DNA from: Flavobacterium soli DSM 19725
GTDB taxonomy: Bacteria; Bacteroidota; Bacteroidia; Flavobacteriales; Flavobacteriaceae
DNA length: 64,000 bases
Reading direction: 5' to 3'
Assembly (NCBI RefSeq): GCF_000422705.1
Contig: NZ_AUGO01000013.1
Span: forward strand, 1 to 64,000
The position numbers were made by a program, and so were the translations under genes. The notes under the pieces are model-generated. The model saw only the letters and a list, made by a program, of their open reading frames with translations. It was not told the origin of the DNA and ran no database searches. This document shows, in pieces, positions 50,660 to 59,127 of this stretch. The number at the start of each line of letters is the position of its first letter. Position 1 is the stretch's first letter.

Positions 50660-51553
50660 ATTTAGTATAAGCAGCCGAACTTTTATCTCTAACCCAATAT
50701 ATCTTAAACCTAAAAAAAAATTACCTGTCTTAATTGCTATTTTAGTTTCAAACCGAATTCTTTTTAAAATAGCTCTATGTTCTTCTTTGGATTGATTTAA
50801 TTTTAACGCATTTTGCAGGATGTTGTAAGTTGAAAAACCTAATTTCCAAGTCTTCCTGTTCCATTTTCGTGCCCTGTAAGAAGTTAATGAAGTTTTTAAT
50901 TCTCTTTTTTTTACGAGAATTGTATCAATAAAGTCAAAATTATAATAACGGGCTGTTTTAATCCAAAGGTCATAATCTTCATAAGCAAGGCTTTCATCGT
51001 ATCCCGAAAAACGATCATATACTTCTCTTCTTACCATGGATGAAACCGAACAAACATTGTTTTGCATATTTAATAAGCCTTTGTATATATTACCTGATCT
51101 GTTTTCTTTTCCAGATGTATTAGTAGTGTAAATTTCAAAAAAGTTACCAATTGTGTTGTTACTTTCGTCAATTAACTCTAATCCTCCATACACAATTCCT
51201 AGATTTTCATAAGTAGAATTTTGAAATTGATTGATTTGTAATGCTACACAATTTTCCATCAAAACATCATCTGCAGCCAAATCAATAATATAATCTCCTT
51301 TGCTAATTTTTAGACCTTTGTTGAATGCTTTTGTATTTCCCTGGTTTTTTTTATTTGCAATAAATGGAATTTCTGGATGATTTTTTAGCCATTCGTTTAT
51401 GACATTAACTGAATTATCACTGCTACTATCGTCTACAATAATCAATTCAATGTTTTTGTAGGTTTGATTAATAACCGAATTCAATGCTTCAACAACAAAT
51501 TGTTCATGATTATAACACAAACAAATAATGGTTACTAGTGGAGTATTTTGCAT
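50648..51553 (-). CDS. Glycosyltransferase family 2
   Basis: A 301-residue GT-A enzyme. PLVTIICLCYNHEQFVVEALNS and IELIIVDDSSSDNSVNVINE are the GT2 N-terminal nucleotide-sugar site; DYIIDLAADDVL carries the metal-binding Asp pair (D-x-D-like), and VSSMVRREVYDRFSGYDESLAYEDYDLWIK the acceptor side with the ED motif. No membrane segments, so cytoplasmic. The sugar and acceptor are not identifiable. Divergent from the GT4 gene at 51603. Confidence 0.92.
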   Translation of the reverse strand: MQNTPLVTIICLCYNHEQFVVEALNSVINQTYKNIELIIVDDSSSDNSVNVINEWLKNHPEIPFIANKKNQGNTKAFNKGLKISKGDYIIDLAADDVLMENCVALQINQFQNSTYENLGIVYGGLELIDESNNTIGNFFEIYTTNTSGKENRSGNIYKGLLNMQNNVCSVSSMVRREVYDRFSGYDESLAYEDYDLWIKTARYYNFDFIDTILVKKRELKTSLTSYRARKWNRKTWKLGFSTYNILQNALKLNQSKEEHRAILKRIRFETKIAIKTGNFFLGLRYIGLEIKVRLLILNKRG

Positions 51554-51579
51554 AAATTCAGTTAAGTGTTTTATATTTG
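51548..51579 (+). promoter_or_regulatory. Promoter of the GT4-fdtA-like pair
   Basis: TTG (51548-51550), 21 bases, TATATTTG (51572-51579). The ATG is 24 bases downstream. It overlaps the start of the divergent GT2 gene. Confidence 0.7.
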
Positions 51580-51602
51580 TTTACGAAAATAGGAATTCAA
51601 AA

Positions 51603-52694
51603 ATGAATAAGGAAAAAACAGACTTTAAAATTGCAATCATCGGGGATTTTCTCGGTGGTGGTGGTGCGGAAAAAGTGCATGCAACATTGTCGGTCTTTTT
51701 TGAGAAGAATGGTATTTCGGTTCATAATGTTACTATTTTTGATAATGTTTCCTATGAATATTCGGGTGAATTATTGAATTTAGGTAAGATGGAAAACAAA
51801 ACCATTTTTGATAAGCTCAAGAAAATTTATGTACTGAAAAAATATTTACGCAAACATAAAGTGGACCGTATTGTTGACTTTCGTTACCGTGTAAATCAAA
51901 TCAATGAATTGTTGATGTTTTATTATGTCTATAATGCACCAGTTATTTATACCGTTAGAAGTGGAATTATTGAATTTTATATTTCTAAAAACAAAATAAT
52001 TAAAAGTTTAATTTATAAAAGAGCAAAAGCAATACTGACTGTTTCTAGGAGGATTACGGAAGTATTACAAAAAGAGTTTGAGATTCCGGTAGTCACTATT
52101 TACAATCCTTTTGATTTAGAACGGATAGAACAGAAAAGCGATCTTTTTATTCCAGAAGAAACTCATTATGTAGTAGCTGTTGGTAGGATGAATGATCGGG
52201 TCAAACAATTTGATATACTTATTGAGTCTTATTCAAAATCAATTTTGCCAGATAGTGGTATAAAGCTTTTGATTTTAGGAGAAGGACAATACTTAAACGA
52301 ATTAGAAGTATTGGTAGAACAAAAAAAACTAAAAGATAAAATAATTTTTAAAGGTCATCAAAAAAATCCTTATCCCTATCAAAAAAATGCGCTTTTCTCA
52401 GTTTTGTCCAGCCAGAATGAGGGTTTTCCTAATGTAATTGTAGAAAGCCTTGCAGTTGGCACTCCGGTTGTTTCTTTTGATTGTTTTTCAGGTCCAAATG
52501 AGATCATAACACACAAACATAATGGACTTTTAGTAGAAAATCAAAACCTACTGAAATTAACCGAAACAATGAACGAAATGATTGAAAATAAAGATTTATA
52601 TTATTTTTGTAAATCCAATGCAATTGCAAGTGTTCAAAAATTTGCGTTAGAAAACATAGGGAAACAATGGTTGGATTATTTAAAATATACGTAA
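51603..52694 (+). CDS. Glycosyltransferase family 4
   Basis: A 363-residue GT-B enzyme from the ATG at 51603, just after a good promoter; the 25-codon upstream extension would start before that promoter. IAIIGDFLGGGGAEKVHATLSVFFE is the typical GT4 N-terminus. The C-terminal nucleotide-sugar site reads VVAVGRMNDRVKQFDILIESY, IFKGHQKNPYPYQKNA and SSQNEGFPNVIVESLAVGTPVVSFDC. Cytoplasmic; adds one sugar to the lipid-linked unit. Followed after 9 bases by the FdtA-like gene. Confidence 0.92.
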   Translation: MNKEKTDFKIAIIGDFLGGGGAEKVHATLSVFFEKNGISVHNVTIFDNVSYEYSGELLNLGKMENKTIFDKLKKIYVLKKYLRKHKVDRIVDFRYRVNQINELLMFYYVYNAPVIYTVRSGIIEFYISKNKIIKSLIYKRAKAILTVSRRITEVLQKEFEIPVVTIYNPFDLERIEQKSDLFIPEETHYVVAVGRMNDRVKQFDILIESYSKSILPDSGIKLLILGEGQYLNELEVLVEQKKLKDKIIFKGHQKNPYPYQKNALFSVLSSQNEGFPNVIVESLAVGTPVVSFDCFSGPNEIITHKHNGLLVENQNLLKLTETMNEMIENKDLYYFCKSNAIASVQKFALENIGKQWLDYLKYT

Positions 52695-52703
52695 GTTAGC
52701 CTT

Positions 52704-53099
52704 ATGAACATAGAGATCATAGAAATTCCTAAAAAAGAAGACTTTCGCGGTAACCTTGCCATTATAGAAAATGATACAGTTCCTTTTGAAATAAAAAGGG
52801 TATATTATCTTTTTGACGTTCCAAGTAGTTCGCAAAGAGGAGGTCACGCTCACAAGAATCTAAAGCAATTGCTAATTCCCGTTTCGGGAAGTTTTGATGT
52901 GGTCCTAAAAACGTCAAGCGAAATACAAAAAATAACGTTGAATAAACCAGATAAAGGATTGCTCATTCATGAAAATATTTGGAGAGAATTAGAGAATTTT
53001 TCTTCAGGATCCGTTTGTTTGGTTTTGGCTTCGGAAGTTTTTAGCGAAGAGGATTATATTAGAAATTACGACGAATTTTTAGAATATAACAAAAAATAG
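52704..53099 (+). CDS. FdtA/QdtA-type dTDP-sugar 3,4-oxoisomerase (cupin)
   Basis: A 131-residue cupin. FdtA-type enzymes convert dTDP-4-keto-6-deoxyglucose to the 3-keto isomer, towards 3-amino-3,6-dideoxy sugars such as Fuc3NAc or Qui3NAc. Seen: FRGNLAIIENDTVPFEIKRVYYLFDVP, RGGHAHKNLKQLLIPVSGSF (His-rich family motif) and LIHENIWRELENFSSGSV. The aminotransferase and acyltransferase that should follow are not in this window, so they may be elsewhere, or this is a non-isomerase cupin (WxcM-like). Cotranscribed with the GT4 gene. Confidence 0.85.
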   Translation: MNIEIIEIPKKEDFRGNLAIIENDTVPFEIKRVYYLFDVPSSSQRGGHAHKNLKQLLIPVSGSFDVVLKTSSEIQKITLNKPDKGLLIHENIWRELENFSSGSVCLVLASEVFSEEDYIRNYDEFLEYNKK

Positions 53100-53102
53100 C
53101 TT

Positions 53103-54044
53103 TTAATAAGAAGTTACCCTCCAGCCTTTCAGTAATAAAAAAACTTTAACTTTTTTGATGCATAGTAAAATTGTTTTCGGCATTCGTATCAATATCCTTT
53201 GAGAAAAAGTCAGATTCTTAAAATCAATCGACTGCACTAATCTTCTAAATTCAGTTTTGTTACCGGCTAATTTGCAGTGCTTTGCTAAAACATAGCGTTC
53301 AAAATCAATATATTTTTTTAAAGTTGGGCTTTCTTTTTCCCAATCAATGTATTTATTCAAATCGGGAATTTTCTTGCCTTTGATACCGGAAGTGGTAATT
53401 TGATTTTCTGAAAAAATGGTGTAGCCTACTTCGGCACTATTATAAAAGGCCAGATCTGAGAAATTGTTTGCACGGATATTGAAATCTATGTCTTCGGAAA
53501 AATCTATGTTTTCATCATAGTATCCAATCTTTTCATAGAGGTCTTTATTGAGGCACAGGCTCGAATGAATGTAGAAACCTTGACCTGTATTTCTCTCAAA
53601 AAAATCAGTGATCAAATGATATTCATCCAATTTCAAACCAATTGATTTCACACTCGGTCTCATCAATAATTTATCTGGAAAAATCTCAACATAACTGGTA
53701 GCAAATAAGCTCACTTCGGGGAAAGTATCAACGAGAATTTTTATTTTCTCAAGAAATTGAGGTTTCCAGACATCATCTGCATCTAAAAAAACAACAAATT
53801 GTGCCTTTGCATTTCTAATACCAGTATTTCTAGTGGCCGAAAGTCCTTTGTTCTTCTCATGATTAATGAAACGAATTTTTTTGGAGTTAATCTCTTTTGC
53901 TTTTTCCAAACTTTTATCGGTAGAACAATCATTCACAATAATAATCTCGAAATCTTGAAAATGTTGATTCAATATACTTTTCAAAGCCTCTTGAATGTAG
54001 TTTTCTTTATTGTAGAGCGGAATTATTATGGAAAAGAAAGGCAT
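53103..54044 (-). CDS. Glycosyltransferase family 2
   Basis: A 313-residue GT-A enzyme: FFSIIIPLYNKENYIQEALKSIL, FEIIIVNDCSTDKSLEKAKEI, GLSATRNTGIRNAKAQFVVFLDADDVW (D-A-D-D metal site). The C-terminal half is variable and ends with a hydrophobic-basic tail. Its stop lies 3 bases from the convergent FdtA-like gene, and its start 1 base after the GT4 stop, so it is cotranscribed with the latter. Confidence 0.92.
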   Translation of the reverse strand: MPFFSIIIPLYNKENYIQEALKSILNQHFQDFEIIIVNDCSTDKSLEKAKEINSKKIRFINHEKNKGLSATRNTGIRNAKAQFVVFLDADDVWKPQFLEKIKILVDTFPEVSLFATSYVEIFPDKLLMRPSVKSIGLKLDEYHLITDFFERNTGQGFYIHSSLCLNKDLYEKIGYYDENIDFSEDIDFNIRANNFSDLAFYNSAEVGYTIFSENQITTSGIKGKKIPDLNKYIDWEKESPTLKKYIDFERYVLAKHCKLAGNKTEFRRLVQSIDFKNLTFSQRILIRMPKTILLCIKKVKVFLLLKGWRVTSY

Positions 54045-54045
54045 A

Positions 54046-55152
54046 TTAATTTTCTTTAAATATGAAGTCGAATAACGAATTCCAATTTTTGAAATCGGGA
54101 GTTTTTATTGAGGTATTTACGCAACTTTTAGGAAGCTTATTCTCTACATAATCAGTCATTAATTTTGCAAGTGTTTGTGGCTTTTGGGGTTCAAAATAAT
54201 GCACTTTCTCATAAACTCCAACAGTTTCCTTTGCATAAAGCAAATCGATTGCAAAAATAGTTTTGTCAAATTGTTTGAACTCAGATAACGGCAATCCCCA
54301 CGTTTCCAATCGGGAAGGAAATACTAATACATCAACAGTATTGTAATAGTCTAAAACTTCTTTACGTGACAACAATCCTATGCACTTGATTGCAGGGTAT
54401 TTCTTGGTATATTCTACAATATAATTGGCATATTTATTCATGTTCTTCTCTAAAGTAAAACGAATTTCAATTCTTGATTGGATGTTTTCAGGCAGAAGAG
54501 TAAAAGCATCTACAATGTATTCAAAATTTTTGAACATTCTTGGGAAACTCGGATAGAAGAAATGAATCTTCTCAGGATTTAGGGTTGCTTTATAGATTGA
54601 ACTTTTAACTATAATTTCGGGATGTGCAACTATTACATTGTCAATTCCGAACAACTGTTGAAAAGATGCTTTGATTGCATTTTGTTGTACAATAACTGCC
54701 GTATTACTTTTTATATTGATTTGATACAAATACTTATAAAACAAAGAAAACAGACAAATTTTGAATCCAAATCGCCAATCTTTCAAGGTAGGTTTAAAAA
54801 ATGGAGTAGGATTGTGGCAATATACAAACTTTTTTTTAGCGAAAACATTTGGAGAAATATCGTGGAGTGAAAACCAAATATCAGCATCAAGCTGTTTGGA
54901 TAATTTCTTAAAATAAAAGTATTCGTAATAAAGCCTAGTGAACCACGATTGCTTCGATTTTGGAAATTCAATGTAGTCAACATTAGGGATGTCAAACAAG
55001 GATTTGTTGTTGACAAGTGCAATAATTCTTATGTTTTTTCCGATATTGTAGTTTGATAAAGCATACAAACAATCCGTAATTATGGATAATAATCCGCTAT
55101 TGGTCATGTTAATACCAGAAATTACAATTGTCTTTTTTGCAGTATCAATCAA
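54046..55152 (-). CDS. Glycosyltransferase (GT4-like)
   Basis: A 368-residue GT-B-like enzyme. N-terminus KTIVISGINMTNSGLLSIITDCL, middle FVYCHNPTPFFKPTLKDW, C-terminal sugar-nucleotide site IKCIGLLSRKEVLDYYNTVDVLVFPSRLETWGLPLSE with the conserved Glu near the end. Start is TTG at 55152; the next in-frame ATG would cut the N-terminal strand. Forms a two-gene unit with the GT2 gene 1 base downstream. Confidence 0.85.
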   Translation of the reverse strand: MIDTAKKTIVISGINMTNSGLLSIITDCLYALSNYNIGKNIRIIALVNNKSLFDIPNVDYIEFPKSKQSWFTRLYYEYFYFKKLSKQLDADIWFSLHDISPNVFAKKKFVYCHNPTPFFKPTLKDWRFGFKICLFSLFYKYLYQINIKSNTAVIVQQNAIKASFQQLFGIDNVIVAHPEIIVKSSIYKATLNPEKIHFFYPSFPRMFKNFEYIVDAFTLLPENIQSRIEIRFTLEKNMNKYANYIVEYTKKYPAIKCIGLLSRKEVLDYYNTVDVLVFPSRLETWGLPLSEFKQFDKTIFAIDLLYAKETVGVYEKVHYFEPQKPQTLAKLMTDYVENKLPKSCVNTSIKTPDFKNWNSLFDFIFKEN

Positions 55153-55202
55153 ATTAGGGATGTTTAAATTTTAAAAGTCAAAAAGAACAATTAACAGTAA
55201 AA

Positions 55203-55886
55203 TTAAACGGTTCGTTGCACTACTTCAAAAATAGTCCCGTTTTCACATTTTAAAGTCTTAGAAGGGAATTTCAAGAGTACTGCATAATCATGGGTTGCCA
55301 TAATAACGGTTTTGCCATTTTCATTGATTTTTCTTAAAACGTTCATGACTTCGGCACTCGTTTGAGGATCCAGATTTCCTGTAGGTTCGTCGGCTAAAAT
55401 GAGTTCAGGATCATTGAGCAAAGCTCTTGCAATAGCAATTCGTTGTTGTTCTCCTCCTGATAACTGATGTGGCATTTTTTTAGAAAAATTTCGCATGTCA
55501 ACTTTTTCCAAAACTTCGTCAATTTTGAGTTGCATCTCCTGTGCGTCTTTCCATCCAGTCGCTCTCAAGACAAATAACATGTTTTCGTTAATGCTTCTAT
55601 CGGGAAGTAATTTGAAATCCTGAAAAACGATTCCAATTTTTCTTCTCAAATAAGGAATATTTTTTTCTTTCAAAGTAGCCAAATTAAAGTCAACAATGCT
55701 GGCTTGTCCTTCTGTTAGAGGCAAATCAGCATAAAGCGTTTTCATGAAACTACTTTTCCCGGATCCCGTTTTTCCAATAATATAAATAAACTCTCCTTGG
55801 TTAACTTCGAGGTTAACGTTGGATAAAATCATATTTTTTTCTTGATAAATGTTTACGTTTCTTAAAAAAAGTACCGGTTGTGACAT
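55203..55886 (-). CDS. ftsE: Cell division ATP-binding protein FtsE
   Basis: A 227-residue ABC ATPase of the FtsE group, which with membrane protein FtsX activates peptidoglycan hydrolysis at the division site. Walker [17 protein letters not shown]-loop [18 protein letters not shown], signature [15 protein letters not shown], Walker [16 protein letters not shown]-loop MATHDY. The phrase [11 protein letters not shown] is characteristic of FtsE. ftsX is not adjacent. Confidence 0.9.
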   Translation of the reverse strand: MSQPVLFLRNVNIYQEKNMILSNVNLEVNQGEFIYIIGKTGSGKSSFMKTLYADLPLTEGQASIVDFNLATLKEKNIPYLRRKIGIVFQDFKLLPDRSINENMLFVLRATGWKDAQEMQLKIDEVLEKVDMRNFSKKMPHQLSGGEQQRIAIARALLNDPELILADEPTGNLDPQTSAEVMNVLRKINENGKTVIMATHDYAVLLKFPSKTLKCENGTIFEVVQRTV

Positions 55887-56048
55887 ATTTGGATTTGTTT
55901 TGCTGTAAAAGTACTAAGATAACGCTGGTATTCAAAATAAATTTTGAGGAACTTCGAGCAATTTGATTTTAACATAATCCTAACAACAAATCCTTTAAAA
56001 CTTAGGCAACAATCCTAAAAAAGATGCGTTATACCAAAAGGAATTTGA

Positions 56049-56056
56049 TATATTTG
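56049..56056 (+). promoter_or_regulatory. Candidate -7 element for the TPR gene
   Basis: TATATTTG fits TAnnTTTG, 20 bases before the ATG. No TTG at -33. Confidence 0.45.
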
Positions 56057-56076
56057 AATTTTAAAACCAAACCACC

Positions 56077-59000
56077 ATGCATAAATATTCCTGGATATTG
56101 TTCCCGCTTTTAACAGCCGGAGTTTCCACCACAGTTTCTGCCCAAAAATCAGAAATTTATACCCATGATTTAAGAGATTTCAACCGAGCCATCGAGCTTT
56201 ATAAAGACAAGCAATACCTTTCGGCTCAAATTATTTTCGAAGAAATAAAACAGCAAAATAACAGCCAAGAAGTTCAAGCGGATTGTGCCTATTATATTGC
56301 CAACTGTGCCATCCGACTCAATCAGCAAGGAGCCGATAAATTGATGGAAGATTTTGTTCGAAATTACCCAACAAGTTCCAAACAAAACCAAGCTTATATT
56401 GAAGTGGCACACTACTATTTTGAGCAAGGTCAATATCCACAAGCCTTGGAATGGTTTGACAAAGTAGATGAAAGCACTTTGAGTAACGATGAAATTGAAA
56501 AGTTCAACTTTCAAAAAGGGTATGCCTATTTTACTGCAAAAGATAAAAAGCAGGCTACGTCCTATTTCAACAAGGTTGCCAATTCTCAGGAATACGGTTC
56601 TCAGGCAAAATATTATTTAGGTTTTATTGCCTATGAAGCTGATGATTATACAGAAGCAACGAAGCAATTCGATCAGGTTTCGGGCGAAGAAAAGTATCAG
56701 GAAAAAATGTCATATTTCCAAGCTGATATGAATTTCAAGCTTGGGAAATTTCAGGAAGCAATAGATTTAGGCCAGAAAGCAATGGCGAAATCTAATGCTC
56801 AAGAAAAATCGGAGTTGAACAAGATTATTGGTGAAAGCTATTTCAACTTGAAGCAATATGATAAAGCAATTCCTTATTTGACCCAGTATAAAGGCAAAAA
56901 AGGTAAATGGAACAACACTGATTATTATATCTTAGGATATGCCTATTATCAACAAAAGGATTATGAAAATGCAATTGCTCAGTTCAATAAAATTGTGGAC
57001 GGGAAAGATTTCGTAGCACAAAATGCCTATTATCATTTAGGCGAAAGCTATTTGAAAACGGATAAAAAACAACAAGCTCTGAATGCTTTCAAGAATGCTT
57101 CGGAAATGGATTTTGATTTGAAAATTCAAGAGGATGCCTATTTCAATTATGCCAAATTGAGCTACGAAATTGGAAATTCCTACCAGAGTATTCCTAGCGT
57201 TTTGAGTGCTTTTATAGACAAATATCCTTCAAACCCTAACAAGCCAGAGGTCGAAACGTTATTGATTAACTCCTACATAACTTCTAAGAATTATAAAGAA
57301 GCCTTAGTTTTATTGGAAAAAAATAAAAGTTTTGCCAACAAGCAAGCTTATCAGAAAGTTACTTTTTATAGAGGCTTAGAGTTATATACCGATGGAGTTT
57401 ATCAAGAAGCTTTATCGATGTTTAAAAAATCAATTGCAGAGCCACGTGATCCGAAATTTACTGCAAGGGCTACATTTTGGAAAGGTGAAACCGAATATGT
57501 GCTTGGAAATTTTAGCGAATCACTGCTAAGTTTCAAGCAATTTGGAGGTTCGGCTGAAGCCAAAAACACGCCAGAATTCAAGAATTTTAATTATAATTTG
57601 GCCTATGCCTATTTCAAATTAAAAGAATATGATCAGGCCATTACTAATTTTCAAAGTTATATTGACAAAAGCAAAGATGACAAGGTTCGTTTGAATGATG
57701 CCTATCTTCGTTTGGGCGACAGTCATTTCGTTTCTACGAAATATTGGCCTGCAATGGAAGCCTATAACAAGGCAATTGATCTAAAAGGCGTGGATGCCGA
57801 TTATGCTGCTTTCCAAAAAGCAATCAGCTATGGTTTTGTTGCCCGAAATGACAAGAAAATAGAGGACTTGAATAAATTTATTCAAGCTTTTCCAAAATCG
57901 CAGTACCGTGATGATGCCTATTTTGAGTTAGGAAATACTTATACTGCCGAAAACAAAGCCGACAATGCAATTCAAACCTACGACAAGCTTTTATCTGAAT
58001 ATAAAAATGGATCATATGCTTCAAAAGCGATTTTACGCCAAGGGTTGATTTATTACAATTCTAATAAATCAGAACCAGCATTGGTGAAATTCAAAAAAGT
58101 GGCTGCTGAATTCCCAAATACACCTGAGGCACTCGAAGCGGTTTCGACAGCTCGTTTGATTTATGTTGATGCAGGAAAAGTTAGTGAGTATGCAAGTTGG
58201 GTAAAAACGCTCGATTTTGTTGAAATTACAGATGCCGAATTGGATAATGATACCTATGAAGCTGCAGAAAAGCAATATTTGCAAAACAATGCGAAGCAAG
58301 CTATTTCAGGATTTACAGGTTATATTGCTTCATTCCCGAACGGTGTTCATGCCTTGAAGGCAAATTTCTATCTGGGCCAACTTTATTATGCCGATGGACT
58401 CGAAAACAATGCCGTTCCAAATTATGAATTTGTAGTAGCAAAACCAAGAAACGAATTTACAGAACAAGCTTTGGTTCGCCTGTCACAGATTCATCTGAAA
58501 ACTAAAAATTATGACAAGGCTATTCCGGTTTTAATTCGATTGGAAACGGAAGCCGATTATCCTCAAAACATCACTTTTGCACAAGCCAATTTGATGAAAT
58601 CTTATTACGATAAGGCTGATTATGCAAATGCTGTAACTTCTGCCGAAAAAGTGTTGGCTAATCCAAAAACGGATGATAAAGTGAGAAGTGATGCCCAAAT
58701 TATCGTAGCACGTTCGGCAGTTAAAACCAATGATGAAGCCAAAACGAGAATTGCTTATGCTAAATTATTGACAATAGCTAAAGGAGAAATGGCAGCCGAA
58801 GCGTTATATTATGATGCTTATTTCAAAACAAAGGATGGTAAATTTGAAGAATCGAATAAATCAGTTCAAAAATTGACAAAAGATTATTCGGGTTATAAAT
58901 ATTTTGGTGCAAAAGCCTTAGTGTTGATGGCTAAAAATTTCTACGGATTAAAGGATAGTTTCAATGCGACTTATATCTTGGAAAATGTGATCAAGAATTT

Positions 59001-59094
59001 TACAGATTATCCAGATGTGGTCGAGGAAGCTCAAAAAGAGTTGACCATCATCAAAGTGGAAGAAGCTAAAACCAATTCATCCATCCAAAACTAA
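56077..59094 (+). CDS. Large exported TPR protein
   Basis: A 1005-residue exported protein (signal peptide MHKYSWILFPLLTAGVSTTVSAQ). Tandem TPR-like helical pairs run the whole length (e.g. HYYFEQGQYPQALEWFDKVDE, YYILGYAYYQQKDYENAIAQFNKI, NYNLAYAYFKLKEYDQAITNFQSYI), about 20 or more units. Likely a periplasmic or outer-membrane scaffold. Starts 33 bases before the next gene, which encodes a beta-barrel protein; such TPR/barrel pairs are conserved in flavobacteria. Precise role unknown. Confidence 0.85.
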   Translation: MHKYSWILFPLLTAGVSTTVSAQKSEIYTHDLRDFNRAIELYKDKQYLSAQIIFEEIKQQNNSQEVQADCAYYIANCAIRLNQQGADKLMEDFVRNYPTSSKQNQAYIEVAHYYFEQGQYPQALEWFDKVDESTLSNDEIEKFNFQKGYAYFTAKDKKQATSYFNKVANSQEYGSQAKYYLGFIAYEADDYTEATKQFDQVSGEEKYQEKMSYFQADMNFKLGKFQEAIDLGQKAMAKSNAQEKSELNKIIGESYFNLKQYDKAIPYLTQYKGKKGKWNNTDYYILGYAYYQQKDYENAIAQFNKIVDGKDFVAQNAYYHLGESYLKTDKKQQALNAFKNASEMDFDLKIQEDAYFNYAKLSYEIGNSYQSIPSVLSAFIDKYPSNPNKPEVETLLINSYITSKNYKEALVLLEKNKSFANKQAYQKVTFYRGLELYTDGVYQEALSMFKKSIAEPRDPKFTARATFWKGETEYVLGNFSESLLSFKQFGGSAEAKNTPEFKNFNYNLAYAYFKLKEYDQAITNFQSYIDKSKDDKVRLNDAYLRLGDSHFVSTKYWPAMEAYNKAIDLKGVDADYAAFQKAISYGFVARNDKKIEDLNKFIQAFPKSQYRDDAYFELGNTYTAENKADNAIQTYDKLLSEYKNGSYASKAILRQGLIYYNSNKSEPALVKFKKVAAEFPNTPEALEAVSTARLIYVDAGKVSEYASWVKTLDFVEITDAELDNDTYEAAEKQYLQNNAKQAISGFTGYIASFPNGVHALKANFYLGQLYYADGLENNAVPNYEFVVAKPRNEFTEQALVRLSQIHLKTKNYDKAIPVLIRLETEADYPQNITFAQANLMKSYYDKADYANAVTSAEKVLANPKTDDKVRSDAQIIVARSAVKTNDEAKTRIAYAKLLTIAKGEMAAEALYYDAYFKTKDGKFEESNKSVQKLTKDYSGYKYFGAKALVLMAKNFYGLKDSFNATYILENVIKNFTDYPDVVEEAQKELTIIKVEEAKTNSSIQN

Positions 59095-59127
59095 TAAGCA
59101 ATTATTTTAATTTTCAATTCGATCGAA

